Source of the DNA: Gammaproteobacteria bacterium
GTDB lineage: Bacteria; Pseudomonadota; Gammaproteobacteria; Steroidobacterales; Steroidobacteraceae
Length of the DNA stretch: 64,000 bases
Reading direction: 5' to 3'
Assembly (NCBI GenBank): GCA_025357915.1
Contig: JANYLH010000016.1
Coordinates: 1-64,000 of the forward strand
Of the stretch, positions 33,918 through 41,885 are shown in pieces. How positions within the stretch are numbered: position 1 is the first letter of the stretch; every line of letters begins with the position of its first letter. The position numbers were made by a program, and so were the translations under genes. The notes below the pieces were generated by a model. The model had not been told where the DNA came from. It searched no databases and worked only from the letters and a program-made list of their open reading frames with translations.

Positions 33918-35015
33918 ATGGAGCGTCAGTCCAACTTGTCCACACCGATCACCGATGCCGCGGCGCTGTCCGCGGCCGCCGCCACGCTGGAAACCGGCAA
34001 GACGCTCGGTCTCGACACCGAATTCATGCGCGAGCGCACCTACTACGCGCAGCTGTGCCTGCTGCAGCTCGGCGCGGAAAGCGTGTTCGTGTGCGTCGAT
34101 CCGCTGGCGCTGAAATCGCTCGAACCGCTCCGTCCGCTCATGGCTGCGCCGGGCCTGTGCAAGATCCTGCACGCGGCCCGCCAGGACCTGGAGGTGCTCG
34201 AACCCTCGGTTGGCCTGCTGCACAACGTATTCGACACGCAGGTGGCCGCGGCGCTGGCCGGTTTCCCGGCGCAGATCGGCTACGGCGACCTGGTGCGCGA
34301 GATCCTCGGTGTCGACCTGCACAAGAGCCAGACCCGCACTGACTGGTCGCGCCGGCCACTGTCGGCCGCGCAGATCGACTATGCACTGGACGACGTGCGC
34401 CACCTGCCCCCGCTCCGCGAGCAGCTCGGCGAGCGGCTCGAGCGCCTCGGCCGCAGCGCCTGGTTCGACGAGGAAATGGCCCAGCTCGGCGGCGAGAACT
34501 TCGCGATCGACCCGGAGCAGGCCTGGTTACGCATCAAGGCCTTTGCCGACCTCGACCCGGACCGGCAGCGGCTCGCGCAGATGCTGGGCGCCTGGCGCGA
34601 ACGCCGGGCGATGAGCTCCGACCGCCCGCGCGGCTGGATACTGCCCGACGGCGCGCTGCGCGACCTGGTATTCCAGGTGCCGCGCGACCGTGCCGCGCTG
34701 GCGCGCTTGCGCGAGCTGCCGGACGGCATCCGCGAGAACAGCGGCGCGCAGCTGCTGGAGCTGATCAGCGCCGCAGCGGTCCCGGAGCCACCGGCAGCGC
34801 TGCCGGAACGGCGGCGCCCCGACCCGGAACAGCTCGACAAGGTAACGCGCCTCGTGGACATCGCGCGGCGCATGGCCGCCTCGCTCAGCCTCGCGACGGA
34901 GATCCTCGCGACCCGCCGCGAGCTGGAACAGCTGGCACGCGGGCAGCGCGACGGGCCGCTCCTGCGCGGCTGGCGCCGCGAAGCGGTCGGCGCGGAACTG
35001 CTGAAAGCGCTCTAG
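33918..35015 (+). CDS. rnd: ribonuclease D
   Basis: A 365-residue 3'-5' exoribonuclease that trims tRNA 3' ends. The DEDD catalytic motifs are visible: LDTEFMRERTYYAQL (D, E), HAARQDLEVLEP (D) and the C-terminal Exo III YALDDVRHLPPL. One or two HRDC-type helical regions follow from about residue 205. The start at ATG 33918 is on the divergent side of mpl. The stop overlaps the adk stop by 4 nt (convergent). Confidence 0.95.
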   Translation: MERQSNLSTPITDAAALSAAAATLETGKTLGLDTEFMRERTYYAQLCLLQLGAESVFVCVDPLALKSLEPLRPLMAAPGLCKILHAARQDLEVLEPSVGLLHNVFDTQVAAALAGFPAQIGYGDLVREILGVDLHKSQTRTDWSRRPLSAAQIDYALDDVRHLPPLREQLGERLERLGRSAWFDEEMAQLGGENFAIDPEQAWLRIKAFADLDPDRQRLAQMLGAWRERRAMSSDRPRGWILPDGALRDLVFQVPRDRAALARLRELPDGIRENSGAQLLELISAAAVPEPPAALPERRRPDPEQLDKVTRLVDIARRMAASLSLATEILATRRELEQLARGQRDGPLLRGWRREAVGAELLKAL

Positions 35016-35950
35016 CGACGGCGCGCGCGCTTGCGCACCGGTTTGCGCGCCGGCTTGCGTGCCGGCTTGCGCACAACCTTGCGAACCGGCTTCTTGCGCA
35101 CAACCTTGCGCTTGCCCTTACTCCTGGCTTTGTGCGTGGTCCTGGGCGCGCTCTTGCGCGCGGGCGCCGCCTTCCGCTCGACCCTGGCCTTCTTGCGGGC
35201 GCTCTTGCGCCTGGCCTTCGACTCTACCGGCGCCTTCGCCGGCGCCTTGCGCGGGCGCTTCGGCCTGGCTTGCCGTGCCGGTTTCCGGGCCGCGGCCGGC
35301 TTCCTGGTCAACACGCTGATCAATCGCGCCGTAACTTCATCCACCGACCCCTGCGCATCGACCGTGCGCAACAGGCCCTGAGCGCGATAGTGCTCGATCA
35401 GCGGCCGGGTCTGCTCGTCGTAGACGGCCAGGCGGCGGGTCACGGTCTGCTCGTTGTCGTCGGGGCGCTGGGTCAGCGCCGGCGCCGCCGCGCACTTGGT
35501 GCAATGCGTGATCCCGGGCGTGGCGTGATCGTGCACGTTGAAGATCGTGCCGCAGTTGGGGCAGGTGCGCCGGCCGGAGATGCGGCGGGCGATTTCCGCG
35601 TAATCGACGTTGAACAGCACCACCGCATCGAGCGGCTGGCCGATTGCGGCGAGCATGGCCGCGAGTGCTTCGGCCTGTGCGAGGTTGCGGGGAAACCCGT
35701 CGAGCACATAGCCCGTGGCAGCATCAGCTCCACCGAGCCGCTCGCGGATGATGCCAACGACGATCTGGTCCGCCACCAGCGCGCCGGCGTCCATGGCTGC
35801 CTTGGCCCGGAGGCCCAGGGGCGTGCCGCGGCCAACGGCCGAACGCAGCAGGTCGCCGGTGGATATCTGTGGAACGCCGAAGCGCGCGAGCAGCCGCTGC
35901 GCCTGGGTGCCCTTGCCCGAACCGGGCGCGCCAAGTAGGACGATTCGCAT
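35012..35950 (-). CDS. adk: adenylate kinase with a lysine/arginine-rich histone-H1-like C-terminal tail
   Basis: The first 216 residues are a complete long-form adenylate kinase (ATP + AMP to 2 ADP). The P-loop is GAPGSGKGTQ, the AMP site STGDLLRSAV and DGFPRNLAQAE, and the LID has a four-cysteine zinc site (CPNCGTIFN, CTKC). From about residue 217 to 312 a tail rich in Lys, Arg, Ala and Pro follows (KPARKPVRK-type repeats), resembling AlgP/histone H1-like proteins. Normal Adk stops near residue 215-220. The frame is continuous and the tail ends at a stop that overlaps the rnd stop. The tail may bind nucleic acid or polyphosphate; this is inference. ATG 35950 gives the standard N-terminus MRIVLLGAPG. 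Confidence 0.93.
   Translation of the reverse strand: MRIVLLGAPGSGKGTQAQRLLARFGVPQISTGDLLRSAVGRGTPLGLRAKAAMDAGALVADQIVVGIIRERLGGADAATGYVLDGFPRNLAQAEALAAMLAAIGQPLDAVVLFNVDYAEIARRISGRRTCPNCGTIFNVHDHATPGITHCTKCAAAPALTQRPDDNEQTVTRRLAVYDEQTRPLIEHYRAQGLLRTVDAQGSVDEVTARLISVLTRKPAAARKPARQARPKRPRKAPAKAPVESKARRKSARKKARVERKAAPARKSAPRTTHKARSKGKRKVVRKKPVRKVVRKPARKPARKPVRKRARRR
35025..35115. repeat. short degenerate tandem repeats coding the basic tail of adk
   Basis: The plus strand has a run of related 12-mers built on CTTGCGCACC/CCGGCTTGCG. On the coding strand they encode repeated (V/A)-R-K-P motifs. Such repeats can expand or contract by slippage, so the tail length may vary among strains. Confidence 0.6.
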
Positions 35951-36062
35951 GTGTGAAAGGTACCGAGCGCCCCGCGCGCGGTCAAACACCCTCTGCCCCG
36001 CCCCACTGCCTTGGGCTATCCTGACAGCTCCAAAGCCCATGCCCCCCCGGAGCCACCCAGTC

Positions 36063-37337
36063 ATGCCGAAACCCGCGCCACGCAATGCCGTCTACGCCCA
36101 GTCCGGCGGCGTCACCGCCGTCATCAACGCCTCGGCCTGCGGGGTCATCGAAACCGCCATGAAGCACCGGCGGCACATCGGTCGCGTCTATGCCGGACGC
36201 GACGGCATCGTCGGCATCCTCACCGAAAACCTCATCGACGTGGGCGCCGAGGACCGCGCGACCATTCGCGCCCTGCGCCATACGCCGTCCGGTGCCTTCG
36301 GCTCGGCGCGCTTCAAGCTCAAGGGCCTCGAGCAGAACCGCGCCGAGTACGAGCGGCTGATCGAAGTGTTCCGCGCCCACGACATCGGCTACTTCTTCTA
36401 CAACGGCGGCAACGATTCGATGGACACGGCGCACAAGGTGTCGCAGATCGGCACGCAGCTGGGTTACCCGATCGCCTGCATCGGCGTGCCCAAGACCGTC
36501 GACAACGACCTGCCGCACACCGATTGCTGCCCGGGCTTCGGCTCGGTGGCCAAGTACATCGCCGTCTCGACGCTCGAGGGCGCAATGGACGTCGCCTCGA
36601 TGGCGCGCACCTCGACCAAGGTGTTCGTGCTCGAAGTGATGGGCCGCCATGCCGGCTGGATCGCCGCCGCCGGCGGACTCGCCGGCAGGAAGCCCGGCGA
36701 GGCACCGCACATCATCCTGTTTCCGGAAATCGCCTTCGACAAGGAGAAATTCCTGGCGCGCGTGAAGCAGTGCGTCACCGATTACGGCTACTGCGTGATC
36801 GTGGTTTCCGAAGGCGCGCACTACGCCGACGGCAAGTTCCTCGCCGAGGCCGGCACCAAGGACGCCTTCGGCCACACGCAGCTCGGCGGCGTGGGGCCCG
36901 TAGTCGCCAACATGGTGCGCGAGGCGCACGGCTACAAGTTTCACTGGGCGGTGGCCGACTACCTGCAGCGCGCCGCGCGCCACATCGCTTCCAGGGTCGA
37001 CGTCGAACAGGCCTACGCGGTCGGCAAGGCGGCGGTCGAGTACGCCGTGCAGGGCAAGCACGGCGTGATGCCGGCGATCAAGCGGCTGTCCTCGAAACCC
37101 TACCGGTGGAAGATCGTGCCGGTGCCGCTCGAGGCCGTAGCCAACGTCGAGAAGATCGTACCGCGCCATTTCATCACCGCGGATGGCTTCGGCATCACCG
37201 CGGCCTGCCGCCGCTACCTCGAGCCGCTCATTGGCGGCGAGGACTATCCGCCGTACCGCAACGGATTGCCGGACTACGCCCACCTGCGCGGCAAGGCGGT
37301 GCGCCGCAAACTCAAGGGCGAATACACGCTCAAATGA
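36063..37337 (+). CDS. pfp: 6-phosphofructokinase, probably pyrophosphate-dependent
   Basis: This 424-residue enzyme phosphorylates fructose 6-phosphate. The motif FYNGGNDSMDTAHKVSQ replaces the GGDGS of ATP-dependent enzymes; GG[ND]DS is the mark of the PPi-dependent group, in which the Asp blocks ATP and favours PPi. IGVPKTVDNDL and EVMGRHAGWIAAAGGL are also typical of that group. PPi-PFK is reversible, so it can work in glycolysis or gluconeogenesis. The ATG at 36063 gives MPKPAPRNAVYAQSGG. It overlaps slyX by 4 nt (ATGA) and is divergent from adk. Substrate choice is inferred from motifs. Confidence 0.9.
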   Translation: MPKPAPRNAVYAQSGGVTAVINASACGVIETAMKHRRHIGRVYAGRDGIVGILTENLIDVGAEDRATIRALRHTPSGAFGSARFKLKGLEQNRAEYERLIEVFRAHDIGYFFYNGGNDSMDTAHKVSQIGTQLGYPIACIGVPKTVDNDLPHTDCCPGFGSVAKYIAVSTLEGAMDVASMARTSTKVFVLEVMGRHAGWIAAAGGLAGRKPGEAPHIILFPEIAFDKEKFLARVKQCVTDYGYCVIVVSEGAHYADGKFLAEAGTKDAFGHTQLGGVGPVVANMVREAHGYKFHWAVADYLQRAARHIASRVDVEQAYAVGKAAVEYAVQGKHGVMPAIKRLSSKPYRWKIVPVPLEAVANVEKIVPRHFITADGFGITAACRRYLEPLIGGEDYPPYRNGLPDYAHLRGKAVRRKLKGEYTLK

Positions 37338-37543
37338 ACGACCAGGCACGCTTTGAAAGCCTCGAGATCAAGCTCATGCACCTGGAGGACGCACTCGCCG
37401 GGCTCAGCGACGCCCACACGCGGGCGCAGCGGGAACTGGGTGAGCTGCGCGAGCAGGTGCGCATCATCATTGAGCGGCTCGCGGGCCACGAGGAATCGCA
37501 GGGCGCCAGCGCGACCGCTCACGAGCCGCCGCCTCACTACTAG
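37334..37543 (+). CDS. slyX: SlyX family coiled-coil protein
   Basis: A 69-residue protein with a heptad-rich helix (RFESLEIKLMHLEDALAGLS to RIIIERLAG), as in SlyX. Its function is not known. Its ATG overlaps the pfp stop as ATGA, so it is probably translated by coupling. The tail after residue 55 is Ala/Pro-rich (TAHEPPPHY), and SlyX proteins often end in PPHY, which supports the call. Confidence 0.88.
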   Translation: MNDQARFESLEIKLMHLEDALAGLSDAHTRAQRELGELREQVRIIIERLAGHEESQGASATAHEPPPHY

Positions 37544-37559
37544 AGCGGGGGCGCGCCCG

Positions 37560-39326
37560 TCAGTGTCCGGTGGGTGGCTCGTGCTCGCGGTGGTAGCGGT
37601 GGATCGTCCATAGATAGCTTTCCATGAGCGAGTCCTTGCCGAGGCTCACCAGCACGTCGTTGCGACGGCCCGACGTCGCCAGGCGCCCGAGTTCGAGGCG
37701 GGCGTGGGCGAAGTGCCGCAGCTGGTTGCGGTATTGCCACAGCAGTTCGCGCGTCGCCATTTTGTCCTGGTGCAGTTCCCATACGCCGAGCAGCACGGCC
37801 AGGAACCCCATGCAAAAGGTCAGCAGGTTTTTCAGTGAGACGCCAAAGCCGATGGTGGCATGCTGCAGCGAATCTCCGAACAGGAACAGCGTCACGATCA
37901 CCAGCACTATGACGGCGAACAGCGTGTTGCGGAGCAACTTGACGCGGCCGCTGCTCTTTTCGAGCGCCGCCACCTTGGCGGTGAAATAGCGGTGCTGGCT
38001 TTCGATCCAGTATTTCTCGACGCAGCGTGAGCGACGGCTGTCGGGATCGACGTGCGTCGCGGCGTGCACGTCCGGCACCTCCACGTCCGCCAGCACGTAG
38101 CTGATCCAGCTGAAACCGCGGAAGCGATCAATGCCTGACAGCGACAGCACTTCCGCGGCATCCACGCGGTGATCGACTCCGGCCAACCGCAGGTAGAATT
38201 TCACGCGCATGGTTTCGGCGAGCGCGCGATACGTCAGGTGCTTGGCGAACCAGTGACGGTTGCGCAGCACGTAGTACAGGCCCAGGCTCGTCAGCAGCAC
38301 CACCAGGTACGCGATCAGCACCAGTTTTGACTCGGTGAGCTTCTCGTAGATCAGGTAGGCGAGGCCCATGGTAAAGGCCATCACGCCGAACAGCTTGAAC
38401 AGCAGGTCCGAGCGCTGCTGATAGTAGACCGCGAGGGCATCGGCCTTGCCGTACTGCGCGTCGATGTCCTCGAGCATCAGCCGCGGGTCGCGCGGCGCAT
38501 CAGCCGGGAGCGCCGCGAGCAGCGACTCCGGGGTACCAAGGCTCCCCTCGTCCAGCATTTCACGATATTCGCGGTTGTAGCGGTTCAGTTCGGCCAGCTG
38601 GTGCGCCAGCGGCGCTGGCATGGTCTGCTGCATCTGCAGCACGTTATCGCCCACGCCCCGCAGGTAACCCGGCTGCCGGAGCGCCGCCGCCGGACCTTCG
38701 GCGCCGCGCACAGCGGGCGTCCAGTAGACCAGGGGTTCGGCGCTGTCGAGGTCCTCGACCGAGTCGACCAGCGAGATGTTGTCGGTCACCTGGTTGAGAT
38801 CCGAACGGACACCCAGATAGCGCAACACCGTGTCGGCCGTGCCGCCAGGGAGCCGTGAGGGACTCCCGTCCCACAGGGCCAGCAACAGGCTGCTGCGCCG
38901 GATCAGCGTCTCGGTCAGGTTGGCGTACAACGCATCGCGTCGCGCCTCCGCGCCGGTCAGTGTGTCCACATGCCGGGGCGGGCGCAGCTCCGTGCAGCGC
39001 ACTTCGGCGCGAGCCAGCAGATCGCGCAGCAGCGGGAGCGTGGTCGCATCGAAATCCGCGGCGTACTGTTCCAGGGGCATGGGCAGCACGGCCTCGACGC
39101 TCACGCCCAGATCGAGCACGGTCTGCGCCACCAGCAGGTCCGCGCCCTCGGCCATGCCCACCATGACGCGCAACTCGGTATCCGGCAGGCGTTGGCGGAT
39201 TTCACGCACGAAGGCCCCGACTGCCTCGCGCAAGCGCCCGAGATCCGCCGGATTCAGATCGCGGTGGCCCGAGACGCCGACGATGAACGGGGAATTGCCG
39301 CTGGCGGCTTTGGTGACTATGCCCAC
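37560..39326 (-). CDS. SLOG-like Rossmann domain fused to a multi-TM region (possible SLATT-type effector)
   Basis: A 588-residue protein with no certain function. Residues 15-160 look like a SLOG/DprA-type nucleotide-binding Rossmann domain: IVGVSGHRDLNPAD (15-28), MVGMAEGADLLVAQ (55-68) and SSLLLALWDGSP (145-156). The middle has no recognised motif. Then come two hydrophobic pairs: about 308-327 and 334-353, and 466-484 and 497-517. Each is followed by a long charged helix, the first with YRALAETMRVKFYLRLAG. This layout resembles SLOG-SLATT proteins, which are predicted to sense nucleotide signals and open membrane pores in conflict systems. No cyclase, kinase or nuclease lies next to it. 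The GTG at 39326 avoids overlap with the divergent transporter; no Shine-Dalgarno is seen. Confidence 0.65.
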   Translation of the reverse strand: MGIVTKAASGNSPFIVGVSGHRDLNPADLGRLREAVGAFVREIRQRLPDTELRVMVGMAEGADLLVAQTVLDLGVSVEAVLPMPLEQYAADFDATTLPLLRDLLARAEVRCTELRPPRHVDTLTGAEARRDALYANLTETLIRRSSLLLALWDGSPSRLPGGTADTVLRYLGVRSDLNQVTDNISLVDSVEDLDSAEPLVYWTPAVRGAEGPAAALRQPGYLRGVGDNVLQMQQTMPAPLAHQLAELNRYNREYREMLDEGSLGTPESLLAALPADAPRDPRLMLEDIDAQYGKADALAVYYQQRSDLLFKLFGVMAFTMGLAYLIYEKLTESKLVLIAYLVVLLTSLGLYYVLRNRHWFAKHLTYRALAETMRVKFYLRLAGVDHRVDAAEVLSLSGIDRFRGFSWISYVLADVEVPDVHAATHVDPDSRRSRCVEKYWIESQHRYFTAKVAALEKSSGRVKLLRNTLFAVIVLVIVTLFLFGDSLQHATIGFGVSLKNLLTFCMGFLAVLLGVWELHQDKMATRELLWQYRNQLRHFAHARLELGRLATSGRRNDVLVSLGKDSLMESYLWTIHRYHREHEPPTGH

Positions 39327-39374
39327 CTTGTCGATTGTAATACAGTCGAGCGCCGCTGAACGGCTCGAGAAACC

Positions 39375-40253
39375 ATGGGCGCCAACAAGAATCTTCCCGG
39401 CATCATCGCCATGGTAGCGGCCGCGGCGCTGTTCACGGTGATGGACGCCGGTATGAAACTGCTGGCGGAACACTATTCGCCGATGCAGGTGACGGCGCTG
39501 CGGAGCCTGGCCTCGCTCCCGCTGGTCTACGTCTACGTTGCCTGGCGCAGCTCATTCGCCGCCATGCTGCGCGTGCGCTGGCCGTTGCACATGCTGCGCG
39601 GCGCGCTGGCGGTCGTCATGCTCTACACATTCGTGTACGGGTTGCGACAGCTGCCGATGACCGAGACCTACACGATCTTTTATGTGGCACCGCTCCTCAT
39701 CACCGCGCTGTCGGTGCCCTTGCTCGGCGAACGCGTCGGCGCGGCGCGCTGGCTGGCCATCGTCATCGGTCTCGCAGGCGTGTTGATCGTGCTGCGGCCC
39801 ACGGGTGCGGGCGTATTCACGCTCGCCGGACTCGCCGTCGTGGCCTCGGCGGTCTGCTACACGATCTCGGCGATTGCGGTGCGCATACTCGGGCGCACCG
39901 ATTCGATGGAGAGCCTGATGTTCTGGCTGATTTCGATGCTGGCGTTCGGCTCGGCCGCCCTGGCATGGCCGCATTGGCAAACGGTACGCCCGCAGGACGC
40001 GTGGCTCATCACCGGGGTCGGTATCACGGGATTCTGCGGCCAGTGGGGCATAACCTACGCCTTCAGGCATGGCGAAGTCTCGGCGATCGCGCCGTTCGAA
40101 TACACCTCGATCGTGTGGACCCTCGGGCTAGACCGGCTGCTGTGGCAAACCGTTCCTGACCACTACACGCTGCTCGGCGCGGCGATCATCATCGGGGCGG
40201 GCGTATTCCTGGTGCGACGCGAACGGCTCCACATCGAGGCCGAGCACCCTTAG
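39375..40253 (+). CDS. EamA/DMT family transporter (10 predicted TM helices)
   Basis: This 292-residue integral membrane protein of the drug/metabolite transporter superfamily shows two EamA repeats. They are recognisable from hydrophobic periodicity and from segments LPGIIAMVAAAALFTVMDAG, TYTIFYVAPLLITALSVPLLGERV and EYTSIVWTLGLDRLLW. Members export amino acids, nucleosides or other small molecules; the substrate here is unknown. It is divergent from the SLOG-like gene, with a gap of about 48 nt, and its stop overlaps the next gene's stop by 4 nt (convergent). Confidence 0.92.
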   Translation: MGANKNLPGIIAMVAAAALFTVMDAGMKLLAEHYSPMQVTALRSLASLPLVYVYVAWRSSFAAMLRVRWPLHMLRGALAVVMLYTFVYGLRQLPMTETYTIFYVAPLLITALSVPLLGERVGAARWLAIVIGLAGVLIVLRPTGAGVFTLAGLAVVASAVCYTISAIAVRILGRTDSMESLMFWLISMLAFGSAALAWPHWQTVRPQDAWLITGVGITGFCGQWGITYAFRHGEVSAIAPFEYTSIVWTLGLDRLLWQTVPDHYTLLGAAIIIGAGVFLVRRERLHIEAEHP

Positions 40254-41116
40254 GGCCTGTCAGCACCCAAGGCGCGGCCGCGTTTCGACGCCAGTATCCC
40301 ATCGCCAGAGAATTCCGCCGCAAACCCGGCACGGCGCAGGCGGGCCGCCACTTCGCTCGCCAGCTTGCGAGCGCGGCTCACGCTGTTGGGCGCGCCGGTG
40401 TAGTGAAACAGGCTCCCGCCCTGCCTGAGCACCCGCGCCAGCTGGTCGTAGAATTGCTGCGAGTAAAGTTCACCGGCAATGCCAAAGCGCGGCGGGTCGT
40501 GCAGGATGGCATCGATCGAACCGTCGGGGATGCGCACAATCTCCGCGGTGATATCACCCACGGTCAGCTGCAGCGCGGTGCCCGTGGCAGGCGCCCAGGG
40601 ACTGTCGGGCGACCAGGGGTTGAGGCTGCGCAGCCAGAGCACGGCCACGTTCTTTTCATAGGAGAGGACGCGCGCGGCTCCGCCCTGCAGGCACCAGGCA
40701 GCGAAATAGCCCAGCCCGCCGCAAGTGTCGAGAATCACCTTGCCGCGCGGCCGGATCAGGGCAACCTTGCGTTCGGCATCTGCGTACGGCGAAACTCTTG
40801 CGGTCGGCAGCATCTTGATGCCGTCGATCTCGAAAGTGGGCGGGCCCCACGCCGTCGGCACGAGTTTGAAGAGCGCGCTCGTGTAGCGCGCTGCCGGATC
40901 GAAACCGGCGCCGGTCCAGTAATAGACCGTGCGCGGCTTGCACACTTCAGGATAGGGGAAGGCGCGCGCTTCCCAGGTCCACTCGCGCTCGCCAATGGCG
41001 ACAACGCTGCGCGAGCGACCGAGGTCGAGCGTGCATTCCGCGCGGGCGACACCGGCTCGACGGGCAGCGAGCAGGGTGTCGAGCTCGCTGCTGGTCAGGA
41101 GCGGCGTCGGGCTCAT
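40250..41116 (-). CDS. class I SAM-dependent methyltransferase of unknown substrate
   Basis: A 288-residue protein. Residues 1-125 form an N-terminal region rich in aromatic residues (EVCKPRTVYYWTGAGFD). The SAM-binding motif I reads ILDTCGGLGYFAAW (128-141), and ILHDPPRFGIAGELYS (205-219) has the DPPR motif typical of nucleic-acid or spermidine-synthase-like methyltransferases. No specific substrate can be assigned. Its ATG overlaps the stop of the upstream pseudouridine synthase (ATGA, 4 nt). The pairing suggests an RNA-modification context but does not prove it. Confidence 0.8.
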   Translation of the reverse strand: MSPTPLLTSSELDTLLAARRAGVARAECTLDLGRSRSVVAIGEREWTWEARAFPYPEVCKPRTVYYWTGAGFDPAARYTSALFKLVPTAWGPPTFEIDGIKMLPTARVSPYADAERKVALIRPRGKVILDTCGGLGYFAAWCLQGGAARVLSYEKNVAVLWLRSLNPWSPDSPWAPATGTALQLTVGDITAEIVRIPDGSIDAILHDPPRFGIAGELYSQQFYDQLARVLRQGGSLFHYTGAPNSVSRARKLASEVAARLRRAGFAAEFSGDGILASKRGRALGADRP

Positions 41117-41874
41117 GCGCACAACGCCGCGATTTCACGCTCGCTCAGCAGGCGCCACCCGCCCTGTGGCAGCTCACCCAGCGGCAAGGCGCCAATGCGC
41201 ACACGCACCAGACGCAGAACGGAGACGTCAAATGCGCCCAACAAGCGGCGGATCTGCCGGTTGCGGCCCTCGTCGAGCACGATCTCCAGCCACGCATGCC
41301 GCGCACCACTGCGCAGGCAACGCGCGGATCTGGCGCCGAGGCGCTCACCCTCGAGCACCACGCCCCGCGCCAGTTTCTGCAGCAGCGCGGCCGAGGGCAG
41401 CTGGTCGATCTGCACGTGGTAGGTCTTGTCCGGCCCGCTACCGGGATTGGCGAGGCGCGCTGCCCAGGCCGGATCGTTGCTGAACAGCAGCAGCCCCTCG
41501 CTGGCCTTGTCGAGCCGCCCCACCGGCGCCAGCCACGGCAGATCGGCACCGGCGAAACACTGATAAACCGTCGCCCGCCCCTGCTCATCGCTCGTAGTCG
41601 TCACCAGTCCGCGCGGTTTGTTCAGCATCAGCACGACGCGGGTGGCCGCGGCCGTGCTCTGCCCGTCGATCGTGACGCGATCCACTCCCTGCCGCACCGG
41701 AAATTCGGCGTCGCGCACCACGCGGCCGTTCACCTGCACGCGCCCGGCGCGTACCCAGGCGGCAGCCGTGGTGCGCGAGGCCATGCCCATTTTTGATATC
41801 ACGCGCGCCACGCCGTGGCGCGCGACGCCGGCCACACGCCGTACGCCGGATCCAGACAAGCGAGTGCCGCACAA
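41113..41874 (-). CDS. 23S rRNA pseudouridine synthase, RluB/RluE/RluF type
   Basis: A 253-residue RsuA/RluB-family enzyme that converts uridine to pseudouridine in rRNA. An N-terminal S4 domain (ISKMGMASRTTAAAWVRAGRVQVNG in parts) is followed by the catalytic domain with GRLDKASEGLLLFSND, where Asp of GRLD is the nucleophile, and NRQIRRLLGAFDVSVLRLVRVRIG at the C-terminus. Which member of the group it is cannot be decided from sequence alone. It is the first gene of a pair with the methyltransferase. Confidence 0.93.
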   Translation of the reverse strand: MCGTRLSGSGVRRVAGVARHGVARVISKMGMASRTTAAAWVRAGRVQVNGRVVRDAEFPVRQGVDRVTIDGQSTAAATRVVLMLNKPRGLVTTTSDEQGRATVYQCFAGADLPWLAPVGRLDKASEGLLLFSNDPAWAARLANPGSGPDKTYHVQIDQLPSAALLQKLARGVVLEGERLGARSARCLRSGARHAWLEIVLDEGRNRQIRRLLGAFDVSVLRLVRVRIGALPLGELPQGGWRLLSEREIAALCA

Positions 41875-41885
41875 CGCTGCCGGCC

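Noticed and set aside
35012-35302. A separate histone-like gene rather than an Adk tail
   Set aside because: No start codon with a ribosome-binding site is present between the Adk domain and the basic region, and the frame is continuous.
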